NCBI GenBank assembly: GCA_916613615.1
Contig: OU744720.1
Location: 6,923,749 to 6,987,748, forward strand
DNA from: Steromphala cineraria
Lineage: Eukaryota; Mollusca; Gastropoda; Trochida; Trochidae
Direction: 5' to 3'
Length of the DNA: 64,000 nt
The notes beneath the pieces are model-generated. The model saw nothing but the letters and a program-made list of their open reading frames with translations, was not told the origin of the DNA and ran no database searches. The translations under genes and the position numbers were made by a program. Shown one piece after another: positions 49,136 to 60,599 of the stretch (position 1 is the stretch's first letter; each line of letters opens with the position of its first letter).

Positions 49136-50286
49136 GTGGGTCGTTCTATGTTTAACAATTTGACAAAGAATAGAATGCGTCACTGCGTCCTCTTAAATTA
49201 CGTTTCCTTCACTCTTTTTTATGTTTGAAACAAGTTCTTTGTTGGAGTTTTTGGGATGAAAATGAAAATTGAGTGGGATCAGTTTTTAAATCCAAATAGA
49301 AATCTATGAAAGATATCAATGTCACCTAAATTGATTCAAATACAGAGGAACCTTATAGTAAAATAATGTCTTACCTAAAGATGCCTTCACTTTCCCTTCA
49401 GTAGTTTCCAGGTAGTCTGACCATCAAGTCTTAAGAAAAGAAGTTTCATGACAGACATGACATCATGTCAATATCATACCATTATTGTCACAATGCACAT
49501 TGTATACGTGTTTCTTCCGTGTCCTCCTGTAGCGTGCTGTAACATCACTAACACTATACGTGATGGGATGGACACAGCATCTGTTTGAAGACAACCAAGT
49601 TTACGTTGAGTATGTTTCATGTAACGTTGATAATCACATTAAAAGTGATATTTTCAGTTTTATTTCAATATGCTCTCTTAAATCCACGTTCGAACCTTTG
49701 AATTTTCATCAAAGAGTGAATTATCAATATTTAACTGGTATATTGCACAACTTCAAAGAGTTTTTATATCTTTGATAGACGTAACCTTTGATAACAGAGG
49801 TGTATTTATATTGCAATAGCTCTGTCTGACGAATATAAACATGAATCCGAGTCATTGGATGATAAAAACTAGCTGGTCTGTAAAAGTGTTGACATATGAA
49901 TAATAAAATTTGATCACAATTTAAAATAAATATTTATTAAAGTATTCGATAATAAGATTGAGGAAGCTTTGAATCAAGAAGCAGACATACTAAGATTGGG
50001 AAAAATGATAGTCATGATTTTGAAAGTTGATTTACATCTTCTCTGTATGATTTAATACTTTCATATATACTTCTCCATCTACGATACTTCTTATATTATG
50101 CCTTCCACTTGATCCGCCCGTCTCAGACATATTCAGACTATCACTCTTTTATCTAGTATAAAGCGGCGAGAAGCCACTTGAGTCCCACATATACCCGAGC
50201 TGTGAAATCTAAGGTAGACGTAATAAACAATCGAAACAGCGTCAGGTCACGTCCCCACGCCTACACGCATACATAACAGGTTTGTC

Positions 50287-50579
50287 TTAAAGAGACAGTA
50301 TCACATTTTGGGAAATTGTATTTCTTAAAACTGTACCCAATGAATAATAGTAAAAGCTTAATGCATCACTCTCAAAGGGTCAAACACCTCATGTTATAAT
50401 GCAGTGGAACAATAACTTATCAAGTATCAAGCGAATACTGCAGGCCGCCCTTTTAGTTTGGACACCTTTTGAATCCTTTTAGTTAGGGAAACTCTCATAG
50501 GGTCTCTTGCCTTGGTAATATTTATTTTACATTTTATGAGAGGCTCATATTTCATCAAGACGTACTACTACCCCTTTAA
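50287..50579 (+). mobile_element. diverged MITE related to the 40.4/42.4-kb family
   Basis: The ends are TTAAAGAGACAGTATCACAT and ACGTACTACTACCCCTTTAA. These are imperfect versions of the family terminal repeat, again with TTAA outermost. Internal GGCCGCCCTTTTAGTTTGGA and ATCAAGTATCAAGC match the 2.3-kb copy. Confidence 0.75.
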
Positions 50580-50878
50580 ACCGGAGAGAAACGAGACACT
50601 TACATCAGATGATAGATATGTTTTAAGAGGGTCGCTGCATTTAAGATAAATTCGCATGAAGTTGATATACTTTTTAAAACCACACTTGAACATGACGCTG
50701 TCGTTAGTTGATAAAGGATATAAAAATCTACATTGTGGTATATTCAGATCCATTGACAAAGCTTTAGTGAGAGGTTACGCCTAGTTACACAGTTATATAA
50801 ACTTTAAGAGCAACAAGGCATGATGATATCAGTGTGCAATCATTATTACAATATAAGATGCAAACTGCTTGCATAAAG

Positions 50879-51065
50879 TGTACTGAAATAAAACTACTAA
50901 CAAAAATCTCATGGCATGCCTCCTGATGTACTGATATTCGTTTAAATTTTGAATAATAACAAAGAGTGTAAGCTCAACATAAAAGCAGAGATACTGAAAT
51001 AGAATTACCAACAAAAATGTCATGACATGCCTCCTGATGTACTGATATTCGTTTAAATTTTGAAT
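50879..51065. repeat. 111-bp period direct duplication
   Basis: TGACATGCCTCCTGATGTAC (or TGGCATG...) and GATATTCGTTTAAATTTTGA occur in both copies. Their shared left part is CTGAAATA(A/G)AA.TAC.AACAAAAAT. Confidence 0.85.
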
Positions 51066-51459
51066 ATGTTTTATATAAATATGTAAATCAGTGACTATGT
51101 GCAGACAGTGATGTCTCTTGGTTTAACCAGAGACTCTAGATACAGATTGGTTATATAATGTCTCTGGTTTAACCTCTTGAGGAATTTAGCACATAGTATT
51201 GAGTGAGATGGACAAGCATCAACGTATCGCATAATCTCATAATTTTACTTTATCACCTGCATCACTTCCTTGAGAACGATATAGAGAATCTCACCCAAGT
51301 GTCTTCTGATATCAAATATATCAACACGAGTTGATTAAAGTTACAAATATCCGAGACACGAGGGTGAGATTTTATTTATCATCCAAATCATTTTTCAACA
51401 GTCATAAGCAAAAGAATGAACATATCTGAACACGAAACTGCCATTAGACTTCTTGAGCA

Positions 51460-51540
51460 GTGATGTCATTGCATTGTGACGTCATCAGCATTATGACGTC
51501 ATAGCATTGTTACGTCATGAACTTTGTGACGTCATAGTAT
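51460..51540. promoter_or_regulatory. cluster of CRE (TGACGTCA) motifs
   Basis: Three exact TGACGTCA palindromes (51477-51484, 51494-51501, 51527-51534), one TTACGTCA (51510-51517) and one TGATGTCA (51461-51468) are spaced about 16-17 bp apart. CREB/ATF proteins bind TGACGTCA. The regular spacing could equally be a short degenerate satellite. Confidence 0.45.
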
Positions 51541-51623
51541 TGTCATCTGTGTTCTAAGTGATGCCAAAGCCTTGTGATGTCATTTAACTGATGATGTAAT
51601 AGGATTATGACGATTTGATTGTA

Positions 51624-51690
51624 GCGATATCTACAATGTAGATATCGCTTGTAGATATCGCTTGATCTCAGAAAAGCGATATCTACTGTG
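51624..51690. repeat. 25-bp perfect palindrome with flanking half-copies
   Basis: GCGATATCTACA, a single A, and TGTAGATATCGC form a perfect hairpin (51624-51648). Another TGTAGATATCGC follows immediately (51650-51661) and an inverted AGCGATATCTAC lies at 51675-51686. Confidence 0.9.
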
Positions 51691-52756
51691 GTAGCCACTT
51701 TTGGATGATAAAGTAATATCTATGTCGAAACGTCGCAAACTTGAATAAAGAAGTTGTATAACCATAATATTGCTTTCATATTCTTTACTCAAATCAAGGG
51801 AATAGATGTTCTGCTTTTATTTTAACTGATCAGGCATTTTTGTGATTTTTGAATTACCCAATATAAACTTTGCCTGACCACCAGGGGTCTACTTTACAAA
51901 TGAATCCATCTGATTTAAAACTAAATTTAAACTAAATTTCTCCGAGTGATATAAGCTTTATCTCCTGCTGTAAACATGTATCACCTCGTCCTGTGTGAGA
52001 TACAAGGCAAGGTCATGACCCCACACTCGGAGTTCACTTCATTACTAACAGCTGGTGCTTCTCTCTGTATCATATCACGTGCTTTTTATTTCAATATTAC
52101 AATTTAATACATTACAAATAAGCACAATTTACATATATAGAATAATACAACAAAATATTCAATTAATTTCTAAAACAAGACAGGATGTCATATCACGTGC
52201 AATACTTTTTGATACTTACATCAATTAAAATGATAATGATTATCACATATCGATCGATGCAATAGCACACAACCAATATGAACAAATACGTTTTACAGTT
52301 AAGCAAACAAATACAAACAGAATGTTGTATGTTCATTGAATGAGGTAGAAGAACTCTGAATTGGCTGTCACCTTGTGTGTTTGATAGGAAAGGTAAAGCA
52401 TCCAAAACGATAATGTCGAATTTATGATAGATTGAAAGTTATGATCCTAATCAAAACCATAGTACTTTCCTTTGTTGTTTTCTTTATCTGTTTATCTATA
52501 AATTTGTATATACTGATAATGAACATATGAATGGGAAAACAATAACATATTGACTTCATAATGCGATTAACTTTGGTTTCAAATTTAATATTGTTCAAGC
52601 TCCAATTGAAAGTGCATATAACAGACAACAGTGTTTAGACGTCTTAAAATTCATCTTTAATGAAATGTCATCTGAACACCATGGAACACATAAAAAGTAA
52701 AATTTTAGCGGAGGAATGGACTGCTACATGATGTATAAAAGTGGAAATGAAAACAA

Positions 52757-52976
52757 ATGGTCCCAATTGAAAGATACTGTATTTAAACCAAATGAAGCAG
52801 CAATAAATCAAATATAATGTAAATTTCAGCCATGGAACAAAATGAATTAAAGGTGTTCACACAAAAATGGCCGCCAATGGACTCTATGTAAATATTGTTA
52901 ATTTGTTCACCGACTATGGATAATTGCTTTGTGTAATAACATATGCAAAAAACGTGCTACTTCACTTTTAAAAGGA
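52757..52976 (-). mobile_element. truncated MITE of the 40.4-kb family, inverted
   Basis: In reverse orientation it matches the intact copies: CCCAATTGAAAGA, AATGAATTAAAGGTGTTCAC, AAAAATGGCCGCCAATGGA, then AAAAAACGTGCTACT. It has lost one terminal repeat and part of its interior. Confidence 0.75.
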
Positions 52977-53984
52977 TGTTTCATCTCAGAGATTCTTTTT
53001 GTCTGTTTATTAGAACAATCTCACTTAAGATTTTTGCAACTATAGATAAATTCACATGGTAATTCATATAATAATCAAGTGGCTTGTCATTGGAACTGAG
53101 TATGATATCCTTCAGATAGATGTACTTAATACACACTACCGGTACATTGCACCCCCTTGAGGTGTATTGGAACAAATCGTTGCAGGAGACTCGCTGCGTA
53201 TGGTATATACAGATAAAGATATATCACTAGAAATTAATTGAAACCTTTCAGCACCAGATTTCCTCATGAGTCACATTACCAAGACATTATACAGGGACAA
53301 TAAGGCGAGATTAGCCAGTGTTCAGAATGTGCTGATGAACGAGTAGGCAGCGAGATGGAACGAGTGCCTGTGACATTAGTTTGTTTTGGGGAATAAATCG
53401 TTTGTAATACACACTTGACAACACTCATTGTAAGCTTTACCATTTCCAATTACTTCCCTTTTCGTGGAGATTTGCAGTAAACTTGGTGACCCGGGAAGGG
53501 TGACTTATTCAGGTTACAAGACAACAATGGCGTTGTCCGTGACGTGGTTGAGAGAGGTTGCGGTCACTCAAGAGAAGTCTATTTAGATGTCCAACTTAAT
53601 GTTCATGTTAATGTTGGGGGATTACGAGTAATGTTACCTCCCGCCCCACCAGATGGTGGTTTTGACCTCATAAGGTCACGTGTTCAAATGACCTCCGAGT
53701 GCAGCTAGAACAATAAGCACCTACCAAATGGCCATGTGTGGCTCTCAACCATGTCAAGTTAATGAGGCGTCCGATATTTATTATTTTGTTGTGGAGTAAT
53801 GTCCTTACCTTACTTTCGAAATTGTATGTATGATTAAGATATTAGACTTACGAGGGTTGGGTACCTTTGTGGTATACGAGTTTACCGTCCGTTCTTGCAT
53901 GGTGCAACACTCATACCATTAACCAGGGACATTATATAACAATGTATATAGGGTCTCTGCATTAACCTAGTCATATTGCAAAAA

Positions 53985-54500
53985 ACACCTCACGTGCCAA
54001 CGCAACCTATTAATTAAGACACCTCCATTGCACAACACATAACCCTTTTACTATGGCAACCCCACTGCCCAACATAGAATCCTATTGCCATGAAAACCCT
54101 ATTGCACAACAAAGAACTCTAATGCAATGACAACACAATTGCCGACAACAGAGCAATATTTCAATAATAGCTATTGCCCCCAACACAAAACCGTATTGAT
54201 AAGACTACCTCTCTTTTCAACACAGAACCCTATTGTCATGACAACCCATACAACCATATTGCAATGATTCCACAGAACCCTATTGCAATGGCAACATCAT
54301 TGCCCAAAACAGAACCAGGGTGCTAAGATATCCAATTTTCCATCACAGAACCCAAGTGCTACAGATCCCCTTTTCTCATCAAAGAAGTTTATTGCTACAG
54401 AAATCCATTTCCCAATACAGAATCTGAGTGCTACGAAACCAAATTTCCCACCACAGAACTCGAATGATATTACCCTATTGCCCAACACAGAACACGACTG
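53985..54500. repeat. highly degenerate minisatellite (CCTATTGCCCAACACAGAAC-like)
   Basis: Variants of CC(C/T)ATTGC(A/C)CAACACAGAA recur roughly every 30-40 bp. The plus-strand frame at 54283-54507 and its minus-strand partner arise from this repetition. Confidence 0.6.
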
Positions 54501-56207
54501 CTTTTAGCTTAATCAATTATAAATATAATCATAATGATAATGAAGTGAGAGGGCTCACGTACAAATAGCTACAACTCGTGGACCAAAAAGAGAATAGTCC
54601 GTCGAATACTTAATTGACAATTCGTAGTGTTGTGTAAAATATATCAAAAACAACATTCTGTGTTCTCGCTTTAGGCAAAAATACAACTTCAAATCTCAAA
54701 AAGAAAATTGTAGAATATAAACATTAAACACTAAGTTTGGAAATATAGACACAACCGCCTGCTGAAGTCTTCAATGAAAACGTTGTTTTTTTGTAAAATA
54801 ATTAATGGGACCACTTATGGAACGATACATAATTAATATTCTTGTAACACATTTCACGTGGATTAATTTTTCAGTTTCAATATTTATTGCTGAACACCAG
54901 CTGCGGCGTAGATTGTGTGCGCATGCCCATATATGGTGAGACTGTATACTGGAAGATGCATCACTGACAGCACAGTCAGTTACACCGTCGAGACGCATTT
55001 GTATTGTTGTTAAGTTGTGCTTTTCAACCTTGAGCAGAATATCTATGCGTCTGTGTGACGCTGTAGGGAAAGCTTTTTAAACGATGAATAATAGTTCCTT
55101 CACACCTGTACTCATCCATTCTTGTTATGATGTGGTTTGTAGATTTAATATGTAGGTAAGAGGAAAACGGTGGAACTTTGCATAAGTTCTCACTGAATTC
55201 TGTTTAGTTCAGGCGAGCTACCAACACATCACTCATAAAGCAGCTGACCCAACACTTTTGAGAAGGGAACAGCATTTGTCAAAAACGAACAATTTAAGTT
55301 AGCAAAAGGTATGTTTTAGTGTGCACATTAGAATACAAGGATATAGGCACGAAAAAAAGAACATTTGACAGATTTTTGAAAATGGGTCGGAGAAAGAGGT
55401 AGGGGCGTGGGGGCTTACGTGCAATTAATTTCAGAATACTAGTATTTCACAGTGAGTTGGGAAGGTGGTTTATATATAATCAAGACATAAAATATTTCAT
55501 TATTTCGTTGGTATCATTTCAAAATTTAACTAAATTGTAAAACATGCATACAGGTCCATTGTCATCAACCATCAAAACCAATATGTCACAGAATTCAGGT
55601 AAATTCATACAGACACCATACAATCAAGTAAAACTAATGTTGTACGTCCCGGACTTCCTCCTGGACATATAACATTACAGATGGTATTACCAAGATTGAT
55701 TGAGACAGTTGTTGCCTGTAATACACGGGCTGGAGGACGCCCGCTGTGATATGGCCGAGTTACCTGTGAATTATTGATGGCAGGTACTGCAGGTAATCTC
55801 AGGTGAAACAGCGTTAGCGTCCGGGGAAGGTAGGTAGGTGTCAGGTAGAGGCCATATATGGAGAGGTGAATCACCAGGTGTAGATCTGGACAGGTAAATA
55901 ACATGGAATAAAGTGGGTTTAATTCGGGAATGTTTTTGTCTTTTGGAACCAACTAAATACAAAAAAAATATTAGCATGTAAAATAGGATTAAAGGCATTG
56001 TTTTCTATTGCAAAAGCAATGTAAGAGACGAGTTATTCATGCAGCAAAGCTATAACTATGTATAACGGAGCATTAGCTTTAAATCAAGTACCCACCATGG
56101 TAAACGAGCACAAGTTGATCCCGTCTTTGTCAAAGCAAACAAAATATCAGTAATCGTGAATGATCTTTTAAAATTCTAATAGTATTGTCAGAAAAAAATC
56201 ACATGAC

Positions 56208-56832
56208 ATAATAATAATGCTTTATTAACCTGAAAGGGAATTCGGTTTACATCAGTTGCTGCTCAACACATTAAGAAGATAGATAGATTAAAATATGAGT
56301 TATAAGCATATGAAACAAGAAACAAAACATTACTTATGATACAACAATATTCACATGTCAACCTATCTATGCAACGATAACTGGTTGTAAGACATATGGA
56401 AACTTTTAGAATTGGATATAACAGCATATTGCTAAAATGAGAAATAATTCTTAAAAAAAATATAAGAGAGTTAAGATTTACTTATTAAAAAAAGAGCAAT
56501 GCTTGTTGGGATGAATGTTTTTGATGTTCTATTGGTTCTGAGAGTGGAGTTTGGAAGCGACGTCCGGAAGGTAAAAGTACATATTCATTATCGAGTACAC
56601 GTTCTGAGTCATTAACAATTTTGATAGCTAGTTTTTAAAATTGCCGCATGCCTAAACTTGTACGATTTTCCAAGTAGACTTCAGATATTTTAGTGGCAAT
56701 ATTTATGATTTTGGACAATTTATTTTTGTTTTGCAAAGAAAGAGCTCCAAACCAACTTGCCATGCTAAAACAAAGAACGCTTTGGATAAAAGTATTAAAA
56801 TAGAGAACAAGTGTAAAGGTATTAACATACAC
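56208..56832 (-). mobile_element. degenerate non-LTR retrotransposon 3' end
   Basis: On the minus strand, 56832-56635 reads LYFNTFIQSVLCFSMASWFG, then KNKLSKIINIATKI, matching the post-RT region of many LINE ORF2 proteins (F.ESVLTF....WFG...). In a shifted frame the next part reads LAIKIVNDSE, then LLPSGRRFQTPLS, like the family's LLPSGRR/PHGKRY segment. A frameshift near 56640 therefore breaks the ORF. The 3' end is a short (ATT)n at about 56208-56217. Confidence 0.7.
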
Positions 56833-58420
56833 AGAACCCTTGTGCTAGTGATAATTTTATGAATTTAGGATATCTTTAAAAATTTGGTTTTATGTTCATC
56901 TAACCAATGTTGAACGGCTGCAAACATTAAATGTTCGATTTCAAAGACTATGTGTTCGAGTGTTGTATTAGAAGAACGATTTTCTTGGTGTTGTTATTTA
57001 GGTACAAAGTGAAATCCATCGTTAATAACATTGCTTTTTTGAACAAATCGCGTGTAAATAATTTTACAGTCTTCCCAGAAAACAGCATTGCCCCATTTCT
57101 ATTTGATGTAGCTTCGAATCTCGACACGACACCTCTACAAGCTGACGCAAGGTGGCGCTATCACCTCTGTACGTGGCTACCCCCTACTGATGCGCTTGGC
57201 GTCCGGAATTGGTCTTTTCAATCATCTTTTGTTACCTGGCGAGGCAGGTGAAACTACACCTAAAGCAGTAATATGAATACCCTGTGAGTGACTCATACTA
57301 GAACGGTTGTCAATTTCCCCCCAAATACTGGCAATTCGGGAGCGGTTTTCTTTTACAAAAAATGCGTCCAACAGTTTTTATGTCCACGACATCTTGTTGA
57401 TTTGCATGTAAAAAAGCTTTTGTATTTTTTTTATTTAAGTTCCAAGGGGAGTTCTTGCTTGGAAAGCTTAATGTCAAAGAAACTAGTCTCATATTCGTCT
57501 TCTTAAACTGTAGCCTTATCAACGAAGTATTGTAACACCAAGGTTAGAAGGTCCGATAAGATTATCGTAGACAAAATTTTAGTCTCTGAAATGAAAATAT
57601 TACATGCTATTTACTATTTAAATTGAAAGGAGCGCCATGAAGCTGTTCATTGTCAGCCTGAAACTCCGGTGATCTAGACTTGCTACGATAACATAGACTT
57701 GCATTGGGCTATATAGATATATGTTGTGTCAGGGGCTGTTGGACAGACTAAGATTATTGTATTGCAACTTCTTTTGAAAATAGCGTTTCAAACCTTCAAG
57801 GCATTTACACACCATAAACTACTTTATTCTTTAAAGGATGTCTCACAATTATGGTTGGTATTTGGATAAAAGATACCTTTAAAACATGCAAGTCCAATGC
57901 AATACAAGGCATACAGTCCTGTCGGGGTATTTGTTTGGAAACGAAATTCAAGTTGATATTCAAGTTAAAACATAAGGTGCTTTTTATACCTGATTATAAG
58001 ACAGATATGTTCAGACATAATACCGGAGGTAACTTTAATGATTTATGTTTGACTACTTGATAAGGACGCGCACTCGGTCTAAATACAACAATAAAAGTGA
58101 AATTATTAATCGACACTACAAGTATTGAAATCCTGGCTATGGGATTACAACCATTGTCGTTTAGTCTCTATAAGGTTCGTAAATGTAATATTCATCTAGG
58201 GATCACTACTTCATAGAGTTTCTTGTGTTCCTTTACTTAACAAACATCACTAGAATTCTGCATTGCTGTGAAAACACATACCAGTGTATACATATTTCAT
58301 TGGTCATTCTATAATTGATTTAATGTTCCAAAAAATAATTGATATTAAAACTAATTTAAAACTGATATGATGAATAAATTATTTCATACCTTTCTCTTAG
58401 CTTTTGTTGTAAATTCATCA
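56833..58420. other. no gene recognised
   Basis: Contains the 106-codon frame at 56931-57251, which has no recognisable domain, and a fragment of the second TTAA repeat family near 57905-57960. Confidence 0.35.
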
Positions 58421-58421
58421 A

Positions 58422-58570
58422 TACAATACAATATAAAAAACAAGCATTATAGTTTATTAAAGTGTCACCATTTGTATAACATAGGTTAAAATACAGCGTT
58501 TTGCATACTGACAAAAGTACAAATGCCACTCAGACTGAAGTGATTACGAGAGACTAAAATGTACAGTTAA
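58422..58570 (-). mobile_element. retroposon 3' end with short (ATTGT)n tail
   Basis: Minus-strand order TCTCGTAATC, ACAAATGGTGACACTTTAAT, AAACTATA, then ATTGTATTG. It matches the 38.8-kb copy, including the tail motif, but is more diverged. Confidence 0.6.
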
Positions 58571-58857
58571 TAGCTTTAGGCAAAAAATATATGTCAATGG
58601 ATATGAAAAGTAATATACAATATTCTAAAATTACACATAATGTAAAGAAATAGTTTAAGAGAGAATGTATATATAGTATGCAAAACATACATTGTTTATA
58701 ATATAAAAGGTATTTTATGCATGAAACAACTTTCTAGACATAAACCTTTTGAAGCACATGCTTCCTAAAAGTGGTTTAAATGGTTATATCTACAGGTGCG
58801 TTGTAAAACGTTTTGTTAGAATTAAAGAGCGTATATGTAACACAACCTGGGCTGACA

Positions 58858-58885
<28 letters not shown>
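58858..58885. repeat. homopolymer of 28 C
   Basis: Uninterrupted C run followed by TCCTATT. The true length is uncertain, because such runs are error-prone in sequencing and assembly. Confidence 0.85.
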
Positions 58886-58888
<3 letters not shown>

Positions 58889-59602
58889 TATTAATAAAAG
58901 AAAGTGGGTCTCAACTTCAACATAAATCTACGTACAGCGGACAGGACAAGTTGTGAAAAACAAACTGTTTGACAGTCTGATAGATCACCGTAACTGAAAT
59001 ATAACCTCTTGATGAGCAAGTCAATCGACTTGATTAGATTGACCTTTTTCAGTGGTCCCTTCCATATATTGACTATAAAAAATATGTTCAAAGAATCGTG
59101 GTTTCAGCGAGTTATAATGTTTATAAGTGCTTTCAATTCTAAACAAATTAACATTCTAACCAATTTTATTGAAACGACTGCATGCTAAAATTGAGCATGT
59201 GGTCAAACAAATAGTCGAAACGACAGACTAATTACCTCTGAAAGCAGGCCCATTCTCTTAGTCTCATTTTGGTGCTTTTATTCAGGGACAATATGTTTTA
59301 AATATTTATTGTCTCTGATATATTATCTTTTTGATAACTTATTCCTACACAGTATTACTAAGTCTATATTACTGGGCCTATACATTTACAGTGTCTTCAA
59401 GTTAACCCTCGTTGTAAAATAGTTAGTGTAAACTAAATGTTCAAACAATAAAACGACAAAATGATTTGCGATTTATTATCCGGTTAACGAGGGTCGTTTC
59501 CTGCTACATTGTAATGAGAACAGGCTGTAAACATAGGAAACAAGCCATTCAGTTCCTTGCTGAAGTAAATTATGAACGCATGTGTGGCTGTTTAGACGAT
59601 TG

Positions 59603-59775
59603 GTCATGATGGAGTAGACTAAAATTAGTCTATGAAATATTTGAAATAATTAATGTACCTTCATTTATATTTTTCATTTCTTGAGGTGTTCATATTCAGT
59701 CATTCTAGACTTGAATTAAAACCTAGACTGTATAAAGGCTCCTATACAATACCTTGATGATCGGTTTCTCATTTT
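59603..59775. repeat. dispersed repeat copy B (inverted relative to 41.5 kb)
   Basis: GTAGACTAAAATTAGTCTAT, GAAATATTTGAAAT, GTACCTTCATTTATATT, CATTTCTTGAGG and AAGGCTCCTAT match the reverse complement of 41438-41625. Confidence 0.7.
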
Positions 59776-60464
59776 ATCACAGGTCGGATGTTAACTTACC
59801 ATAGGCTAACTATTACGTGATGCTGAATTTTATTCTGATAATAACGCCGATCTCGACCTATATTATTTATTACAACTATTGCTGAACTATTCTGAATATT
59901 TCATATGAGTTCAGTTGATTTGATGTTTTATTTCGAAAATTAAGTCTTATGGTTTTTTTTGGGTTTTTAAAAAAATATTTTATAAGAAAATTCGACTAAA
60001 AATTGGAAAAACGATCTTGGCACATGTAATTAACTCTAATAATACATAAAGCAATCTTATTATAATAAGAAAAGAGTTTATATAAATTTAATAATTAGTC
60101 GAATGACCGTGTTTATTCCTGCACACGTGCCCAATGTAAAAAAGAAACCTGTGTTAGCAATTAAAGGAAAATCAGTTATCAAAGACAACTTCTGTGCTGT
60201 GATTTTTTTTTTTTTAAAAAGCTCATTATGGCCGTCACTTCAAACTTGGAAATGAAGCAATAATTAGCGAGGCGCATACAGCAGTCTGCCAAGGGTCGAG
60301 CCAACTCTTTCATGTTCTTAATCGACTCGTCGAGGAATTTCCGCCTTCAAAAATCAATATTACAAAAATTGTGTTAGATGGGATTGCTTGGAGATGACAA
60401 GGGGAATCTGTAAGATTTCCTTTGTTTTTGGATTTGGGTCGAAACGTGCACAGCTGGTTGCGAG

Positions 60465-60540
60465 ACTGGAGGGGTTGGGGATGTGCGGAGGGGTGGGGGT
60501 TGTGCGAAGGGGTGGGAGTGAGGGTGAGGGGTGTGTTGAG
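60465..60540 (+). repeat. G-rich low-complexity tract
   Basis: Repeated GGGG runs (GAGGGGTTGGGG, GGAGGGGTGGGGG, AAGGGGTGGGAG, GAGGGTGAGGGG) on the plus strand. The two open frames here, 60388-60579 and 60422-60610, are composition artefacts. Confidence 0.7.
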
Positions 60541-60599
60541 GGCTTCCTGTTCTATTATGGAATATTTAAATCTTCTTAGAACTCCTCCTTTGTTGGAGC

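Noticed and set aside
54283..54507. 74-codon frame rich in S/Q/N/P repeats
   Set aside because: It is explained by the degenerate CCTATTGC/ACACAGAAC minisatellite and has no homologue that I recognise.
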